A stretch of 64,000 bases of DNA, taken from positions 2,666,001 through 2,730,000 of the forward strand of contig NZ_CP088252.1 of NCBI RefSeq assembly GCF_021117385.1, read 5' to 3'. This stretch comes from Frateuria soli (GTDB taxonomy: Bacteria; Pseudomonadota; Gammaproteobacteria; Xanthomonadales; Rhodanobacteraceae). Each line of letters starts with the position of its first letter. The stretch's first letter is position 1. This document shows, piece by piece, positions 1-9,193 of this stretch. The translations under genes and the position numbers were made by a program. The notes under the pieces were generated by a model. That model did no database searches, was not told the origin of the DNA, and worked only from the letters and a program-made list of their open reading frames with translations.

Positions 1-491
1 CGCCGCTGCTGGGCCATGACGCGGCGCGGGTCGAGGCGGCGATCGAGCACTACCACGAGCGTTTCGATACGCACGGCTGGCGCGAGCACACCGTCTACCC
101 CGGCATCGAGCCGCTGATCGGCCGCCTGCTCGACGCCGGCCACCAGCTGGCCATCGTCACCGGCAAGCCGCACCGGCATGCCGAACCGATCCTGGCGCAG
201 CTGCCGTTCGGTCATGCCTTCCTGCGCCTGTACGGGCCGGCCCCGTCCAGTGCACACAGCGAGAAGGCCGACATGGTCGCCGCCGCCATGGCGGACTTCG
301 GCGCCAAGGCGAAGGAGACGGTGATGATCGGCGACCGGCACTTCGACATCGAGGGCGCGGTGGCCAATCGCGTGCGCGGCATCGGGGTGTTGTGGGGCTT
401 CGGCAGCCGCGCCGAGCTGGAACAGGCCGGCGCCGCGGCGATCGCCGCCACGCCCGAGGAACTTGGCACGCTGCTCGATCCGGGCGTCTGA
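1..491 (+). CDS. HAD-superfamily hydrolase, C-terminal part (phosphoglycolate phosphatase-like)
   Basis: The reading frame is open from the left edge, so the N-terminus with the DxDxT nucleophile motif lies outside the window; about 162 residues are visible. Two HAD hallmarks remain: IVTGK (motif II Ser/Thr followed by the Lys region) and IGDRHFDIEGA, matching the GDxxxD acid motif IV. This layout fits Gph-type phosphatases, which remove phosphate from phosphoglycolate or similar small phosphoesters in the cytosol. The exact substrate cannot be read from this fragment. It ends in type A and B repeats ahead of the convergent transketolase gene. Confidence 0.75.
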   Translation, partial: PLLGHDAARVEAAIEHYHERFDTHGWREHTVYPGIEPLIGRLLDAGHQLAIVTGKPHRHAEPILAQLPFGHAFLRLYGPAPSSAHSEKADMVAAAMADFGAKAKETVMIGDRHFDIEGAVANRVRGIGVLWGFGSRAELEQAGAAAIAATPEELGTLLDPGV

Positions 492-509
492 CACGGTCTG
501 CTTGTTGGC

Positions 510-552
510 AGGAGCACACCTGTGCGCGACCGCCAGACATCACGGTCGAGCA
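510..552. repeat. Degenerate family A palindromic repeat
   Basis: The left arm (AGGAGCACACCTGTGCGCGA and onward) matches the intact copies near 39.25 and 40.92 kb with one change. The right arm starts correctly (CGGTCG) after a loop ending in ACATCA and then decays into AGCAAAGC. It is a half-eroded copy just after the HAD gene stop. Confidence 0.7.
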
Positions 553-577
553 AAGCGAGCACCCTGAATGAGATCTG

Positions 578-672
578 CCCCTCCCCTGCTTGCAGGGGAG
601 GGTTGGGGAGGGGTGCTCTGCAGGCTCCGAACGGGCCAACCCCTCCCAACCTCCCCCTGCATGCAGGGGAGG
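578..672. repeat. Two family B hairpins (C-rich/G-rich inverted repeats)
   Basis: CTCCCCTGCTTGCAGGGGAG at 581-600 is a near-perfect hairpin. It is followed by GGTTGGGGAGGGG, and a second hairpin, CTCCCCCTGCATGCAGGGGA, follows at about 651-670. The pair sits between two convergent genes, so it could act as a bidirectional transcription barrier, but there is no T-run. Confidence 0.7.
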
Positions 673-686
673 AGCCCAGCTTGTGA

Positions 687-2696
687 TCAGCCGATCGTGC
701 GCTTGACCGCATCCACCACGTGGCTGACGGTGAAGCCGAAGTGCTCGAACAACTGCGGTGCGGGTGCCGAGGCGCCGAAGCCGGTCATGCCGATGACCTC
801 GCCGTCCAGGCCCACGTACTTGCGCCAGTAGTCGGCCGTGGCCGCCTCGACCGCCACCCGCGCGCGGCACCAGGACGGCAGGATGCCCTCGCGGTACTCC
901 GGCGGCTGCTCGTCGAACACCTCGGTGCACGGCATCGATACCACGCGGACCGGCACGCCCTGCTGGCCCAGCGTGCGCATCGCCTCCATCGCCAGTTCGA
1001 CCTCGGAACCGGTGGCAATGATGATCGCCTTGAACTTCGTGTCGGCCGGGTCGGACAGCACATACGCGCCGCGCGCGATGTCGGCGACCTGCTGCTCGCT
1101 GCGCTGCTGGTGCTTCAGGTTCTGACGCGAGAACACCAGGCAGGCCGGGTTGCCCTTGCGCTCGATGGCAGCCTTCCAGGACACGGCCGACTCGACCGCG
1201 TCGCACGGGCGCCACACCTGGTTGTTCGGGATGTAGCGCAGGCTGGCCAGGTGCTCGACCGGCTGATGGGTCGGGCCGTCCTCGCCCAGGCCGATGGAGT
1301 CGTGGGTGTAGACGTGGATGGCGTGCGCCGGGATCAGTGCGCTCATGCGCACGGCGTTGCGCGCGTAGTCGGAGAACACCAGGAAGGTGGCGTCGTAGGG
1401 AATGAAGCCGCCGTGCAGCGCCAAGCCGTTGGCGATCGCGGTCATGCCGAACTCGCGCACGCCGTAGTAGACGTAGTTGCCCTGCCCTTCGCTGCTGTTG
1501 CCGTTGCCGGCGTCCTTGCTGCCCTTCCACTTGGTGAGGTTGGAACCGGCCAGGTCCGCCGAGCCGCCGATCAGTTCCGGCAGCAGCGGGCCGAAGGCGT
1601 CCAGCGCCATCTGCGAGGCCTTGCGCGAGGCCACCTCCGGGCCTTCGGACTGCATCTTCGCGATGTAGGCCTGCGCCTTGCCGGCCCAGTCGGCCGGCAG
1701 TTCGCCGGCGAGGCGGCGCTTGAACTCGGCGGCCAGCTCCGGGTGTGCCTTGGCGTAGGTATCGAGCGCGGCGTTCCACTCCTGCTCGCGCTTGGCACCG
1801 GCGGCCTTGGCGTCCCAGCCTGCATAGATCTCGGCCGGAATCTCGAACGGCGGATGGTTCCAGCCGAGCTGTTGCCGCGCGGCGGCGATCTCGTCCTTGC
1901 CCAGCGGCGCGCCGTGGCTTTCTTCCTTGCCCTGCTTGTGTGGTGCACCGAAGCCGATGATGGTCCTGGCGCAGATCAGCGTGGGCTTGTCGGACTGGGC
2001 GGTCGCCTGCGTGATCGCGCGCCTGATCGCCTCGGGGTCATGGCCGTCGACGCCGCGGATCACGTTCCAGCCGTAGGCTTCGAAGCGCCTGGCAGTGTCG
2101 TCGGTGAACCAGCCATGGACCTCACCGTCGATGGAGATGCCGTTGTCGTCGTAGATCGCCACCAGCTTGCCGAGACCCCAGGTGCCGGCCAGCGAGCAGG
2201 CCTCGTGCGAGATGCCTTCCATCAGGCAGCCGTCGCCCAGGAACACGTAGGTGCGATGGTCGACCACGGTATGGCCGGGGCGGTTGAAGTGCGCCGCCAG
2301 CACCTTTTCGGCGAGTGCGAAGCCGACCGCGTTGGCAAGGCCCTGGCCCAGTGGTCCGGTGGTGGTCTCCACGCCGGGCGTGTGGCCGTATTCGGGATGA
2401 CCGGCGGTCTTCGAATGCAGCTGGCGGAAGCGCTTGAGCTCGGCCATCGGCAGGTCGTAGCCGGCCAGGTGCAGCAGCGCGTACTGCAGCATCGACCCGT
2501 GACCGTTGGAGAGCACGAAGCGGTCGCGGTTGGGCCACTTCGGATCGGCCGGATTGTGCCTGAGGAAGTCGTTCCACAGCACTTCGGCGATGTCGGCCAT
2601 GCCCATCGGCATGCCCGGGTGGCCGGACTTGGCCGCCTCGACGGCGTCCATGGCGAGGGCGCGCACGGCGTTGGCGAGTTCGCGGCGGGTGGTCAT
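687..2696 (-). CDS. tkt: Transketolase
   Basis: The 669-residue protein is full length for the family. It transfers two-carbon ketol units between sugar phosphates in the non-oxidative pentose phosphate pathway, in the cytosol with thiamine diphosphate and Mg2+. Visible signatures are the N-terminal SGHPG histidine (H26), the thiamine-binding stretch starting [15 protein letters not shown] near residue 155, and the C-terminal pyrimidine-domain segment [13 protein letters not shown]. The start is ATG with an upstream GGAG-like ribosome site. It points away from the outer-membrane gene and belongs to the cluster of sugar-phosphate genes on the minus strand (aldolase, pyruvate kinase). Confidence 0.97.
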   Translation of the reverse strand: MTTRRELANAVRALAMDAVEAAKSGHPGMPMGMADIAEVLWNDFLRHNPADPKWPNRDRFVLSNGHGSMLQYALLHLAGYDLPMAELKRFRQLHSKTAGHPEYGHTPGVETTTGPLGQGLANAVGFALAEKVLAAHFNRPGHTVVDHRTYVFLGDGCLMEGISHEACSLAGTWGLGKLVAIYDDNGISIDGEVHGWFTDDTARRFEAYGWNVIRGVDGHDPEAIRRAITQATAQSDKPTLICARTIIGFGAPHKQGKEESHGAPLGKDEIAAARQQLGWNHPPFEIPAEIYAGWDAKAAGAKREQEWNAALDTYAKAHPELAAEFKRRLAGELPADWAGKAQAYIAKMQSEGPEVASRKASQMALDAFGPLLPELIGGSADLAGSNLTKWKGSKDAGNGNSSEGQGNYVYYGVREFGMTAIANGLALHGGFIPYDATFLVFSDYARNAVRMSALIPAHAIHVYTHDSIGLGEDGPTHQPVEHLASLRYIPNNQVWRPCDAVESAVSWKAAIERKGNPACLVFSRQNLKHQQRSEQQVADIARGAYVLSDPADTKFKAIIIATGSEVELAMEAMRTLGQQGVPVRVVSMPCTEVFDEQPPEYREGILPSWCRARVAVEAATADYWRKYVGLDGEVIGMTGFGASAPAPQLFEHFGFTVSHVVDAVKRTIG

Positions 2697-3044
2697 CGGT
2701 GAAGTCTCCGGGCAAGCGGCAAAGCGCCAATTGTCGCCGATCGGGGGATGGCTGTCGCGTCGACACGCACAGCCCCCTGTCGTGGCGATTAATTCGCCCT
2801 TAACCGCCCGCTGCCCGATAACGCGGATCTTCAGGTCGCGCCCGGTTCAATGGTGAGGCGCCAGACGGTTGCGCGACCCCCGGAGAGGCAGGCCAACTTA
2901 ACCGTGAATTACCGGCGCCCTCATGCGCATTGAATCTTTGGCGCGCCGGCCGCATCCAAGGAGTCGCGTGTCGTCCATTCCCCATTACTGGCGCACGCAA
3001 GCGATCGATCCCCCACGATCGCCACAACAACAGGAGAATCTCCC
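2697..3044. other. Intergenic region between divergent tkt and outer-membrane barrel gene
   Basis: No protein-coding or RNA gene is recognisable in these 348 bases. The region must hold the promoters of both neighbours. It includes an AT-richer patch near 2788-2805, but no hexamer pair convincing enough to name was found. The ribosome site AGGAGA at 3032-3037 serves the plus-strand gene. Confidence 0.5.
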
Positions 3045-3638
3045 ATGAAAAAGACGCTGCTTGCCCTTGCCTTTGCTTCCGCTGGCCTGCTGGCCGTTCC
3101 CGCCGCGTTCGCACAGAGTGCGCCGACCCACACTGACGGCTGGTTCGTCAACGGCAACGTGGGCCGCGCCTCGATCAGCCATGGCCCGTACGACGATCAT
3201 GCGACCGGCTACGCCATCGGCGGCGGCTACCGCTGGTCGGTCGATCCGTTCGTGGCGATCGGCGTGGAGGCCGGCTACAACGATCTGGGCAACATCCACG
3301 TCAAGAACGTGTTCAACAGCAACGACGTGGTCGACCAGGGCCGCTCGCAGCTGCATGGCTGGACCGCCGGCGTGAACGGCCACTTCAACGTCGCGCAGAA
3401 CTGGTACGTCAGTGCGCGCACGGGCCTGTACAGCTGGAAGGGCCACGGTCTGAGCAACGACGTCGACCCGGTCCGCAAGAGCCTGGACGACACCAGCTGG
3501 TATGCCGGCGCGGGCATCGGTTACGACTTCAGCAACAACGCCAGCATCGGCCTGAACTACGACCACTACGACGCGTCGAAGAACAACGTCAACCTCGATA
3601 CCAACATGGTGTCGGTCAGCGCCGAGTACCGGTTCTGA
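3045..3638 (+). CDS. Small outer-membrane beta-barrel protein (OmpA-barrel/OmpW-like)
   Basis: The 197-residue precursor begins with a clear Sec signal peptide (MKKTLLALAF, Ala-rich, probable cut after AAFA near residue 23). The mature part alternates polar and hydrophobic residues with Gly/Tyr/Trp-rich strands (for example YAIGGGYRWSV and WYAGAGIGYDF) and ends in the classic outer-membrane C-terminus EYRF. That fits an eight-stranded barrel of the OmpA-like/porin-family type inserted by BAM. No OmpA peptidoglycan-binding domain follows. Substrate or role is unknown. A strong ribosome site, AGGAGA, lies just upstream, and an intrinsic terminator follows. Confidence 0.85.
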   Translation: MKKTLLALAFASAGLLAVPAAFAQSAPTHTDGWFVNGNVGRASISHGPYDDHATGYAIGGGYRWSVDPFVAIGVEAGYNDLGNIHVKNVFNSNDVVDQGRSQLHGWTAGVNGHFNVAQNWYVSARTGLYSWKGHGLSNDVDPVRKSLDDTSWYAGAGIGYDFSNNASIGLNYDHYDASKNNVNLDTNMVSVSAEYRF

Positions 3639-3670
3639 TGTTGCGGGCGCAAGGATGCGCCGTCATGGAA

Positions 3671-3700
3671 AGAAGGGCGCCTCCGGGCGCCCTTCTTTTT
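3671..3700 (+). terminator. Intrinsic terminator of the outer-membrane barrel gene
   Basis: An 11-bp perfect stem (AGAAGGGCGCC at 3671-3681 pairing with 3686-3696) with a TCCG loop is followed by a T-run at 3696-3700. Confidence 0.9.
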
Positions 3701-4115
3701 GGCCCGTCTTCGGAGTGTGCATGTTGGCTCGCTCTCCTGCGGCAGCGCCAGGGGGGAGGGCGCAATGAAGAGATCCTCCGCAGCGTGCGCATTCGACTCC
3801 CTCTCCCCCGGCGCAGCTGGGGAGAGGGTTGGGGAGAGGGGGAGGCTCTTCATCCGCGACGGAGACGCCATGTCGGGAAGCCCAGTTGGACAGGCTGCGC
3901 TTGGGCGAACGGCCATGAAGGACGAAAGGCCTCCCCCTCTCCCCAGCCCTCTCCCCCGGCGGGGCCGGGGGAGAGGGGGCAAAGAGGAAGGCCCACCGCA
4001 GAGTACGCATTCGACTCCCTCTCCCCCGGCGCAGCTGGGGGAGAGGGGGTAAAGAGGAAGGTCCTCCGCGGGATGCGCATCTGACTTCCTCTCCCCGCGG
4101 GGCCGGGGGGAGAGG
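3701..4115. repeat. Cluster of family B hairpin units
   Basis: About 415 bases without a gene hold four direct copies of a roughly 66-bp unit, the first two degenerate. The units start near 3708, 3766, 3987 and 4055. Each reads roughly TCCTCCGC(A/G)G.GTGCGCAT, then a CTCCCTCTCCCCCGGCGCAG hairpin, then GGGGAGAGGG and AAAGAGGAA. An inverted copy lies near 3930-3986. No coding potential is convincing here. Confidence 0.8.
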
Positions 4116-4151
4116 AGCAAAGGAAAAGGGCGCCTTGTGGCGCCCTTTTCC
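4116..4151 (-). terminator. Intrinsic terminator of the aldolase gene
   Basis: A 13-bp perfect stem (GGAAAAGGGCGCC at 4122-4134 pairing with 4139-4151) is followed on the minus strand by TTTGCTCC. Read in that direction it lies 21 bases after the aldolase stop codon. Confidence 0.85.
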
Positions 4152-4171
4152 TACCCATGCTTTGCGACAGC

Positions 4172-5176
4172 TCAGCCGTTCCACTGCCCCAGCGCCGCCA
4201 GCCCATTCTCCTTGGCGCGCGCGGCGACGGTCTTCTGCGCCTCGGCGTAGTTGGCCTTCATGTCCTTGGCCCACAGCTTGAGCGCTGCCTGCTGCATGGC
4301 CCGCCCGTAGGAGAACGACAGCGGCCACGGATGCGGGCCGATGTGGTTCATGGCGTTCAGGTGCGCGGTCGACTGCTCGTCGGTCTGGCCGCCGGAGAGG
4401 AACACGATGCCCGGCAGCGAAGCCGGCACCGTGCTCTTGAGCACGCGCACGGTCGCCTCGGCCACTTCCTCGACCTCGGCCTGCTCCTCGCAGTTCTTGC
4501 CGGGGATGACCATGCTGACCTTCAGGATGGTGCCCTCGAGCATCACGTTCTGCTCGTACAGCGCGTTGAACAGGCTGCGCAGCACGGCCTCGTGCACCTC
4601 GTAGCTGACCTCGATCGAATGGTCGCCGTCCATGATCACTTCCGGCTCGACCATCGGCACCAGGCCGGCTTCCTGGCACAGCGCCGCATAGCGGGCGAGC
4701 GCGTGCACGTTCGCCTCGATCGCGGTCGAGCTGGGATTGTCGTCGGAGATGTTGATCACCGCGCGCCACTTGGCGAACTGCGCGCCCAGCTTGACGTACT
4801 CGGCCAGGCGTTCGCGCAGGCCGTCCAGGCCCTCGGTGACCACGTCGCCCGGAAAGCCGGCCAGCGGCACTGGGCCCTTGTCGACCTTGATGCCCGGAAT
4901 GATGCCGTTCTTCTTCATCACCTCGGTGAACGGCACGCCGTCCCTGGTCTTCTGGCGGATCGTCTCGTCGAACAGGATCGCGCCCGAGATGTGCTCGTTC
5001 AGGCCCGGGGTGGTGAGCAACAGCTCGCGATAGGCGCGACGGTTCTCTTCGGTGTTCTCGATGCCGACCGCCTCGAAGCGCTTCTTGATCGTATTGGTCG
5101 ATTCGTCGATGGCGATGATGCCCTTCCCGGGCGCGACCATCGCCTGGGCGATGCTTTCGAGATCTTCGATGCTCAT
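4172..5176 (-). CDS. Fructose-bisphosphate aldolase, class I
   Basis: The enzyme cleaves fructose 1,6-bisphosphate to dihydroxyacetone phosphate and glyceraldehyde 3-phosphate by a Schiff-base mechanism. The Schiff-base lysine lies in ILKVSMVIPG (K219), the signature of the animal-type class I enzyme, together with FLSGGQTDEQ. The protein is 334 residues. I start at the ATG at 5176 (MSIEDLESIA): GGAG lies at the right distance, and the 24-residue upstream extension has no family similarity. It sits between tkt and pyk on the same strand but with its own terminator and -10 box. Confidence 0.95.
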   Translation of the reverse strand: MSIEDLESIAQAMVAPGKGIIAIDESTNTIKKRFEAVGIENTEENRRAYRELLLTTPGLNEHISGAILFDETIRQKTRDGVPFTEVMKKNGIIPGIKVDKGPVPLAGFPGDVVTEGLDGLRERLAEYVKLGAQFAKWRAVINISDDNPSSTAIEANVHALARYAALCQEAGLVPMVEPEVIMDGDHSIEVSYEVHEAVLRSLFNALYEQNVMLEGTILKVSMVIPGKNCEEQAEVEEVAEATVRVLKSTVPASLPGIVFLSGGQTDEQSTAHLNAMNHIGPHPWPLSFSYGRAMQQAALKLWAKDMKANYAEAQKTVAARAKENGLAALGQWNG

Positions 5177-5258
5177 GAAACGACTCCGTTCAGACGGGGC
5201 GGGGTCACCGCAATGGGTTGCGCCGCCCCGAACGGGACGGCAGGTCAAAGAACCGCCG

Positions 5259-5264
5259 ATTATA
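5259..5264 (-). promoter_or_regulatory. Consensus -10 element upstream of the aldolase gene
   Basis: On the minus strand this reads TATAAT, a perfect sigma-70 -10 hexamer, about 83 bases before the chosen ATG. No matching -35 is found at 16-18 bp; TTGACG lies only 9 bp upstream. The assignment is therefore tentative. Confidence 0.5.
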
Positions 5265-5303
5265 GCGACTCGACGTCAACGCCGTGGTGACGGCGCGGCA
5301 AGG

Positions 5304-5735
5304 CTAGCTTTCGTAGCCCGGCAGGCGGCACGGGGCCATGACCTGCTTCTGGCCGGCGGCGTCGGAGGGCGCGTTGAACGGCACCACGTAGTAGGTGTTC
5401 ACCGGATCGTGGTTGCGGTTGGACAGCGCCGGGCCGTAGCGGAAGTTGGAGACGGCACTCATGGCGATCTGGCCGAAGTCGCCCTCGGGCACCACCTTCT
5501 CCACCTTCAGGTCACGGGGCACGCCGTCGGAGCCGATCATGTAGCTCACCGCGGCGCAGCCGGGCTGGTTGACGTTGCGTGCGCTGTTGGGCACGTCGAC
5601 GGCGACGTTCTGGTTCAGGAGGATCCAGTAGTCGTACAGGTGCTGCGGGTCGACCCTGTGCTGCGACTGTGCCGCCACCGGCAAGCCGGCGGCCAGCAGC
5701 GTCGCGAAGACGAGACGGCGGACGGTCGGGTTCAT
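5304..5735 (-). CDS. Secreted protein with TonB C-terminal-like domain
   Basis: The 143-residue product has a Sec signal peptide (MNPTVRRLVFATLLAAG, cut near VAAQS). The middle of the protein (PGCAAVSYMIGSDGVPRDLK, then VPEGDFGQIAMSAVSNFRYGPA) follows the pattern of TonB C-terminal domains: a sequence about gaining variation with each residue position, then an F-x-Y/F-x-P end. There is no transmembrane anchor or proline linker, so it is not a classical TonB; such soluble TonB_C proteins are common in this lineage and of unknown role. It is probably periplasmic. Confidence 0.65.
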   Translation of the reverse strand: MNPTVRRLVFATLLAAGLPVAAQSQHRVDPQHLYDYWILLNQNVAVDVPNSARNVNQPGCAAVSYMIGSDGVPRDLKVEKVVPEGDFGQIAMSAVSNFRYGPALSNRNHDPVNTYYVVPFNAPSDAAGQKQVMAPCRLPGYES

Positions 5736-5799
5736 GGCAACCTCCTGGTGTGGGGGCTGGTCAGTGTAGCGCCGTGTGGACGGGATGGCCCGTGACGTT

Positions 5800-5940
5800 C
5801 CTGCTCCCCTCCCCTGAAGGTTTGGCTGAGGGGGGCTTGTCTGGCGCGAATGCGAGCCTGGTTTCGAAGGGGGTTTCCGGCGAGCCCCGGCCCCTCACCT
5901 CAATCCTGTCCCCGGCGGGGAGAGCAGGCGAACGCAAAGA
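5800..5940. repeat. Family B repeat remnants between pyk and the TonB_C-like gene
   Basis: CTCCCCTCCCCTGAAGGTTT and CCGGCCCCTCACCTCAATCC followed by CCCCGGCGGGGAGAGCAGG are eroded members of the C-rich/G-rich hairpin family seen elsewhere in the window. No gene is visible in the gap. Confidence 0.55.
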
Positions 5941-5947
5941 GCCATGC

Positions 5948-7420
5948 TTAAAGGTCGCGCAGGCTTTCGACGATGCCCTCGGCGCCGACCAGCAGCAGCT
6001 TGAGCGTGTTGGTGCCGCCGCCGGCGCCGACGCGGTCGCCCTGGGTGAGCACCACGCGGTCGCCCTCGGCCAGCTTGCCCTGCGCGAACAGCTGGCGCAC
6101 CGCCTCTCGCGCATTGGCCGCGGAGCTCTGGCTGACCTCGTTGAAGGCGACCGGTTGCACGTCGCGCAGCAGCAACATGCGCCGGCGCGCGTCGGCGCTG
6201 GGCGAGAGCGCATAGATCGGTACGGCGCTGCGGTAGCGCGAGAGCCATTGCGCGGTGGCGCCCGACTCGGTCAGGGCGATCAGCGCACGCACGCCCAGTT
6301 GCCCGGCCAGCACCATCGCGGCCAGCGCGATGGCCTGGTCGGCGCGGTCGAGCCGGTGGACCGCCGTGGCCAAGTCTTCCTTCGGCTCGAACTGGCGCTC
6401 GGCGCCCAGGCAGATCCGGCGCATGGCGGCCACCGCCACGTCCGGGTGCGCACCGGCGGCGGTTTCCTGCGAAAGCATCACCGCGTCGGTGCCGTCGATC
6501 ACCGCGTTGGCCACGTCGAGCACCTCGGCGCGGGTCGGGATCGGCGCGGTCACCATCGACTGCAGCATCTGCGTGGCGGTGATCACCGCGCGGTTGCGGG
6601 CGACCGCCTCGCGGATGATCTTCTTCTGCAGACCCGGCAGTTCGGCGTCGCCGATCTCCACGCCCAGGTCGCCGCGCGCGACCATCACGGCGTCGGAGGC
6701 ATCGATGATCTCGCCCAGCACGGGAATCGCGTCGGCGCGCTCGATCTTGGCGACCAGCGCGCCCTGGCCATCGGCCTCGCGCAGCAGGCGACGGGCCTGC
6801 TCCATGTCGGCGGCCGAGCGCACGAACGAGACAGCGAGGAAGTCGGCGCCGATTTCGGCGGCCAGCCGGATGTCCGAGCGATCCTTGTCCGAGAGCGCGG
6901 ACACCGACAAGCCGCCGCCCTGCCGGTTGAGCCCCTTGCGGTCGGACAGCTTGCCGCCGATCAGCACCTCGCAGCGCACCTGCGCGCCCTCGACCGCGAC
7001 CACGCGCAGCGCGACCAGGCCATCGTCCAGCAGCAGGACGTCACCGGCCGCCACATCCTGCGGCAGCTGGTGATAGCTGACGCCAATACGGGTGCTGTCC
7101 CCGGGCGGGGCGTCGGGCGCGCAGTCGAGCACGAACGGGTCGCCCGGGTGCAGTTCGACCGGACCGTGCGCGAATTTCTCGATGCGGATCTTGGGGCCCT
7201 GCAGGTCGGCCAGGATGCCGACCTCGCGGCCGACCGCCTGCGCCGCTTCGCGCACCGCCCTGGCGCGCGCGCGGTGGTCCTGCGGCTGGCCGTGGGAGAG
7301 GTTCAGGCGAACCACGTCCACTCCCTCGGCGATCAGCTTCGCGAGCATGCCCGGCGCATCGGTGGCGGGGCCAAGGGTGGCGACGATCTTGGTGCGGCGC
7401 AGGGGGGGCTGGGCGTTCAT
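5948..7420 (-). CDS. pyk: Pyruvate kinase
   Basis: This 490-residue enzyme converts phosphoenolpyruvate and ADP to pyruvate and ATP, the last step of glycolysis. It opens with RRTKIVATLGPATDAPGML and VVRLNLSHG, the canonical N-terminus. It carries the active-site lysine region LVAKIERADAI, the metal/substrate segment MVARGDLGVEI, and ATQMLQSM. The C-terminal regulatory domain is present (FNEVSQSS to GTNTLKLLLVG). The length is normal. The next gene upstream is the S1/P1 nuclease, 71 bases away, so the two may be co-transcribed. Confidence 0.97.
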   Translation of the reverse strand: MNAQPPLRRTKIVATLGPATDAPGMLAKLIAEGVDVVRLNLSHGQPQDHRARARAVREAAQAVGREVGILADLQGPKIRIEKFAHGPVELHPGDPFVLDCAPDAPPGDSTRIGVSYHQLPQDVAAGDVLLLDDGLVALRVVAVEGAQVRCEVLIGGKLSDRKGLNRQGGGLSVSALSDKDRSDIRLAAEIGADFLAVSFVRSAADMEQARRLLREADGQGALVAKIERADAIPVLGEIIDASDAVMVARGDLGVEIGDAELPGLQKKIIREAVARNRAVITATQMLQSMVTAPIPTRAEVLDVANAVIDGTDAVMLSQETAAGAHPDVAVAAMRRICLGAERQFEPKEDLATAVHRLDRADQAIALAAMVLAGQLGVRALIALTESGATAQWLSRYRSAVPIYALSPSADARRRMLLLRDVQPVAFNEVSQSSAANAREAVRQLFAQGKLAEGDRVVLTQGDRVGAGGGTNTLKLLLVGAEGIVESLRDL

Positions 7421-7491
7421 GCCGCGAGGCTAGCAGATGCCGGTGACCGGGCGGATGAGCTGCAATCGTATGCAATGTGACGAGGTGGACA

Positions 7492-8286
7492 TCACCCCAG
7501 CGTACGGTTGAGCAGTGCCGCCAGGCGCCGGCCGGCCTCGCGCAGTCGCCTTTCGGCCAGCGGCAGTTCCGCTTCCACATACGGCGCGTCGATCCCGTGG
7601 CCGGGCGGATAGACGTCCCGGCTCAGGCGGCAGGACTCCTCGGCCCACGTCGCGAACGGCGCATCGGCCACCGGCGGCAACCCGGCCGGTCCGCCCGCAT
7701 CCAGCCACCGCGCGTAGTCCTGCCAGTCCAGCCCGCGGGTGCGCAGCATCCCCGAGTCCCAGACGCGGTGCAGGTTGCTGCCCCTGCCCTGGAACCGGAC
7801 CTGGTAGGTATTGCCGCCCTTGTCGGGACGGTAGCCGGCGTGCAACGGCTGGTGCACGTCGCCCACGAAGTGCACCACGAACTCCAGCGCCTCGCGCCGG
7901 GCCTCCACGCTCTGGCCGGGGTCGCCGAGCACGGCGACGTAGTGGGCCAGGCCGGCGACCACGCAGCGCCCGTCGCGGCAGTCGCGCGGCGGCTGGTAAG
8001 CGCAATCGGGACCGCGGAAGTTGATGTAGTGCAGGCTGCGCGTGGCTTTCCACAACGCCTGTTGCGCGGGATCGTCCTGGATGTCGTCGGCCCAGTTGGC
8101 GACCTCGGCCAGCCGGTCCGCGTGCCCGGCGAGCAGGCGCGCGACCTGCGCCTCGGCGGCAGGATCCAGGTGGCGCTGGGCGATCTCGGCGACGATGCGG
8201 TGGCCGTCCGGACCCCAGGCGTGGGCCTCGGGAAGCAACAGGAAACCGGCGAGCAGGACAACGACAAAACGGCGCAGGACGATCAT
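7492..8286 (-). CDS. S1/P1 family zinc nuclease, secreted
   Basis: The 264-residue precursor has a signal peptide ending PEAHA, so the mature chain starts WGPDGH. In this family W1 and H6 bind the zinc cluster, and the spacing is exact here. Further ligands are visible: NWADD (Asp), SLHYINF (His), HFVGDVHQPLH (His, Asp, His) and NLHRVWDSGM (His, Asp). The enzyme should degrade single-stranded DNA or RNA and remove 3-prime phosphates in the periplasm or medium, as a nutrient scavenger. It lies directly upstream of pyk on the same strand. Confidence 0.92.
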   Translation of the reverse strand: MIVLRRFVVVLLAGFLLLPEAHAWGPDGHRIVAEIAQRHLDPAAEAQVARLLAGHADRLAEVANWADDIQDDPAQQALWKATRSLHYINFRGPDCAYQPPRDCRDGRCVVAGLAHYVAVLGDPGQSVEARREALEFVVHFVGDVHQPLHAGYRPDKGGNTYQVRFQGRGSNLHRVWDSGMLRTRGLDWQDYARWLDAGGPAGLPPVADAPFATWAEESCRLSRDVYPPGHGIDAPYVEAELPLAERRLREAGRRLAALLNRTLG

Positions 8287-8332
8287 CCGGGGGAAACTGC
8301 AGGGAAAGGGCCGGCCAGTGTGCCACAGCGGC

Positions 8333-9193
8333 TCAGTCGCGCACCTGCAGTGGCAGTTTGAAGTAGCGCTCGCCGTTGGCCTCCGGCGGCGGCAGGCGAC
8401 CGCCGCGGATGTTCACCTGCAGCGACGGCCACAGCAGGCGGGGCGGCGGCAGGCCCGCGTCGCGCTGCCTGCGCATCGCCACGAACGCATCCTCGGAGAT
8501 ACCTTCGCGGATGTGCGTGTTCGTCGCCCGCTGCTCGGCGACCGGCACTTCCGCACGCGGCTCCGCGCCGTCAGCGGGATAGTCGTGCGCCAGGAACATG
8601 CGGGTCGCCGGCAGGCCGTAGATGCGCCACACGGACTGGAACAGCGCGTGCGCGTCGCCGCCGGGGAAATCGCAGCGTGCGGTGCCCGCCTGCGGCGAGA
8701 ACACGGTGTCGCCGACGAACACCGCGTCGCCGACGAGGTAGCTGAGGCTGTCGGGGGTATGTCCGGGCGTGGCGACCACGCCGATGGCCAGCCCGCCCAG
8801 TGGCAGCTCGTCGCCGTCGTGCAGCAGGCGGTCGAAGGCGTGGCGATCCAGCTCCGGTTCGTCCTCCAGGCCCAGCCGCTGCCGGAAGGTTGCCTGCACC
8901 TGTTCGATGCCGGCGCCGATCGCGGTCTGCGCGCCGGTCGACTCCTTCAGCCAGGCTGCGGCGGACAGGTGATCGGCGTGCGCGTGCGTTTCCAGGATCC
9001 AGCGCAGCCGCGCGCCGTCGCGCCCGGCCGCCTGGAGGATCGCCGCCGCGCTGGCGTGGCCCAGCACGCCGCTGGCCGGGTCGAAGTCGAGCGGCGCATC
9101 GATGACCGCCGCCTCGCCGGTGGCCGGATCCTGCACCAGGTAGCTCCAGGTGGAGGTGGAGGCGTGGAAGAAGGATGTGATCTTTGCCTGCAT
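8333..9193 (-). CDS. MBL-fold metallo-hydrolase, ETHE1/persulfide dioxygenase-like
   Basis: The 286-residue protein has the metal motif THAHADH (H70, H72, D74, H75), a later TPGHTPDSLSYLVGD histidine, and VGDTVF, as in persulfide dioxygenases and related glyoxalase II-like enzymes. It ends with PSLQVNIRGG and PPPEANG, typical of the bacterial ETHE1-like group. Likely role: oxidation of glutathione persulfide or hydrolysis of a thioester; the two cannot be separated from sequence alone. I start at 9193 (MQAKITSFFH) because GGGAG lies just upstream, while the 38-residue upstream extension looks non-coding. It is divergent from gapA. Confidence 0.8.
   Translation of the reverse strand: MQAKITSFFHASTSTWSYLVQDPATGEAAVIDAPLDFDPASGVLGHASAAAILQAAGRDGARLRWILETHAHADHLSAAAWLKESTGAQTAIGAGIEQVQATFRQRLGLEDEPELDRHAFDRLLHDGDELPLGGLAIGVVATPGHTPDSLSYLVGDAVFVGDTVFSPQAGTARCDFPGGDAHALFQSVWRIYGLPATRMFLAHDYPADGAEPRAEVPVAEQRATNTHIREGISEDAFVAMRRQRDAGLPPPRLLWPSLQVNIRGGRLPPPEANGERYFKLPLQVRD

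Noticed and set aside
3701-4115. Possible CRISPR array from regularly spaced palindromes
   Set aside because: Units differ, are hairpins with G/C-rich arms, have no unique spacers of constant length, and no cas gene is near.
5177-5248. N-terminal extension of the aldolase frame
   Set aside because: It has no family similarity, and a good ribosome site lies inside it directly before the internal ATG.
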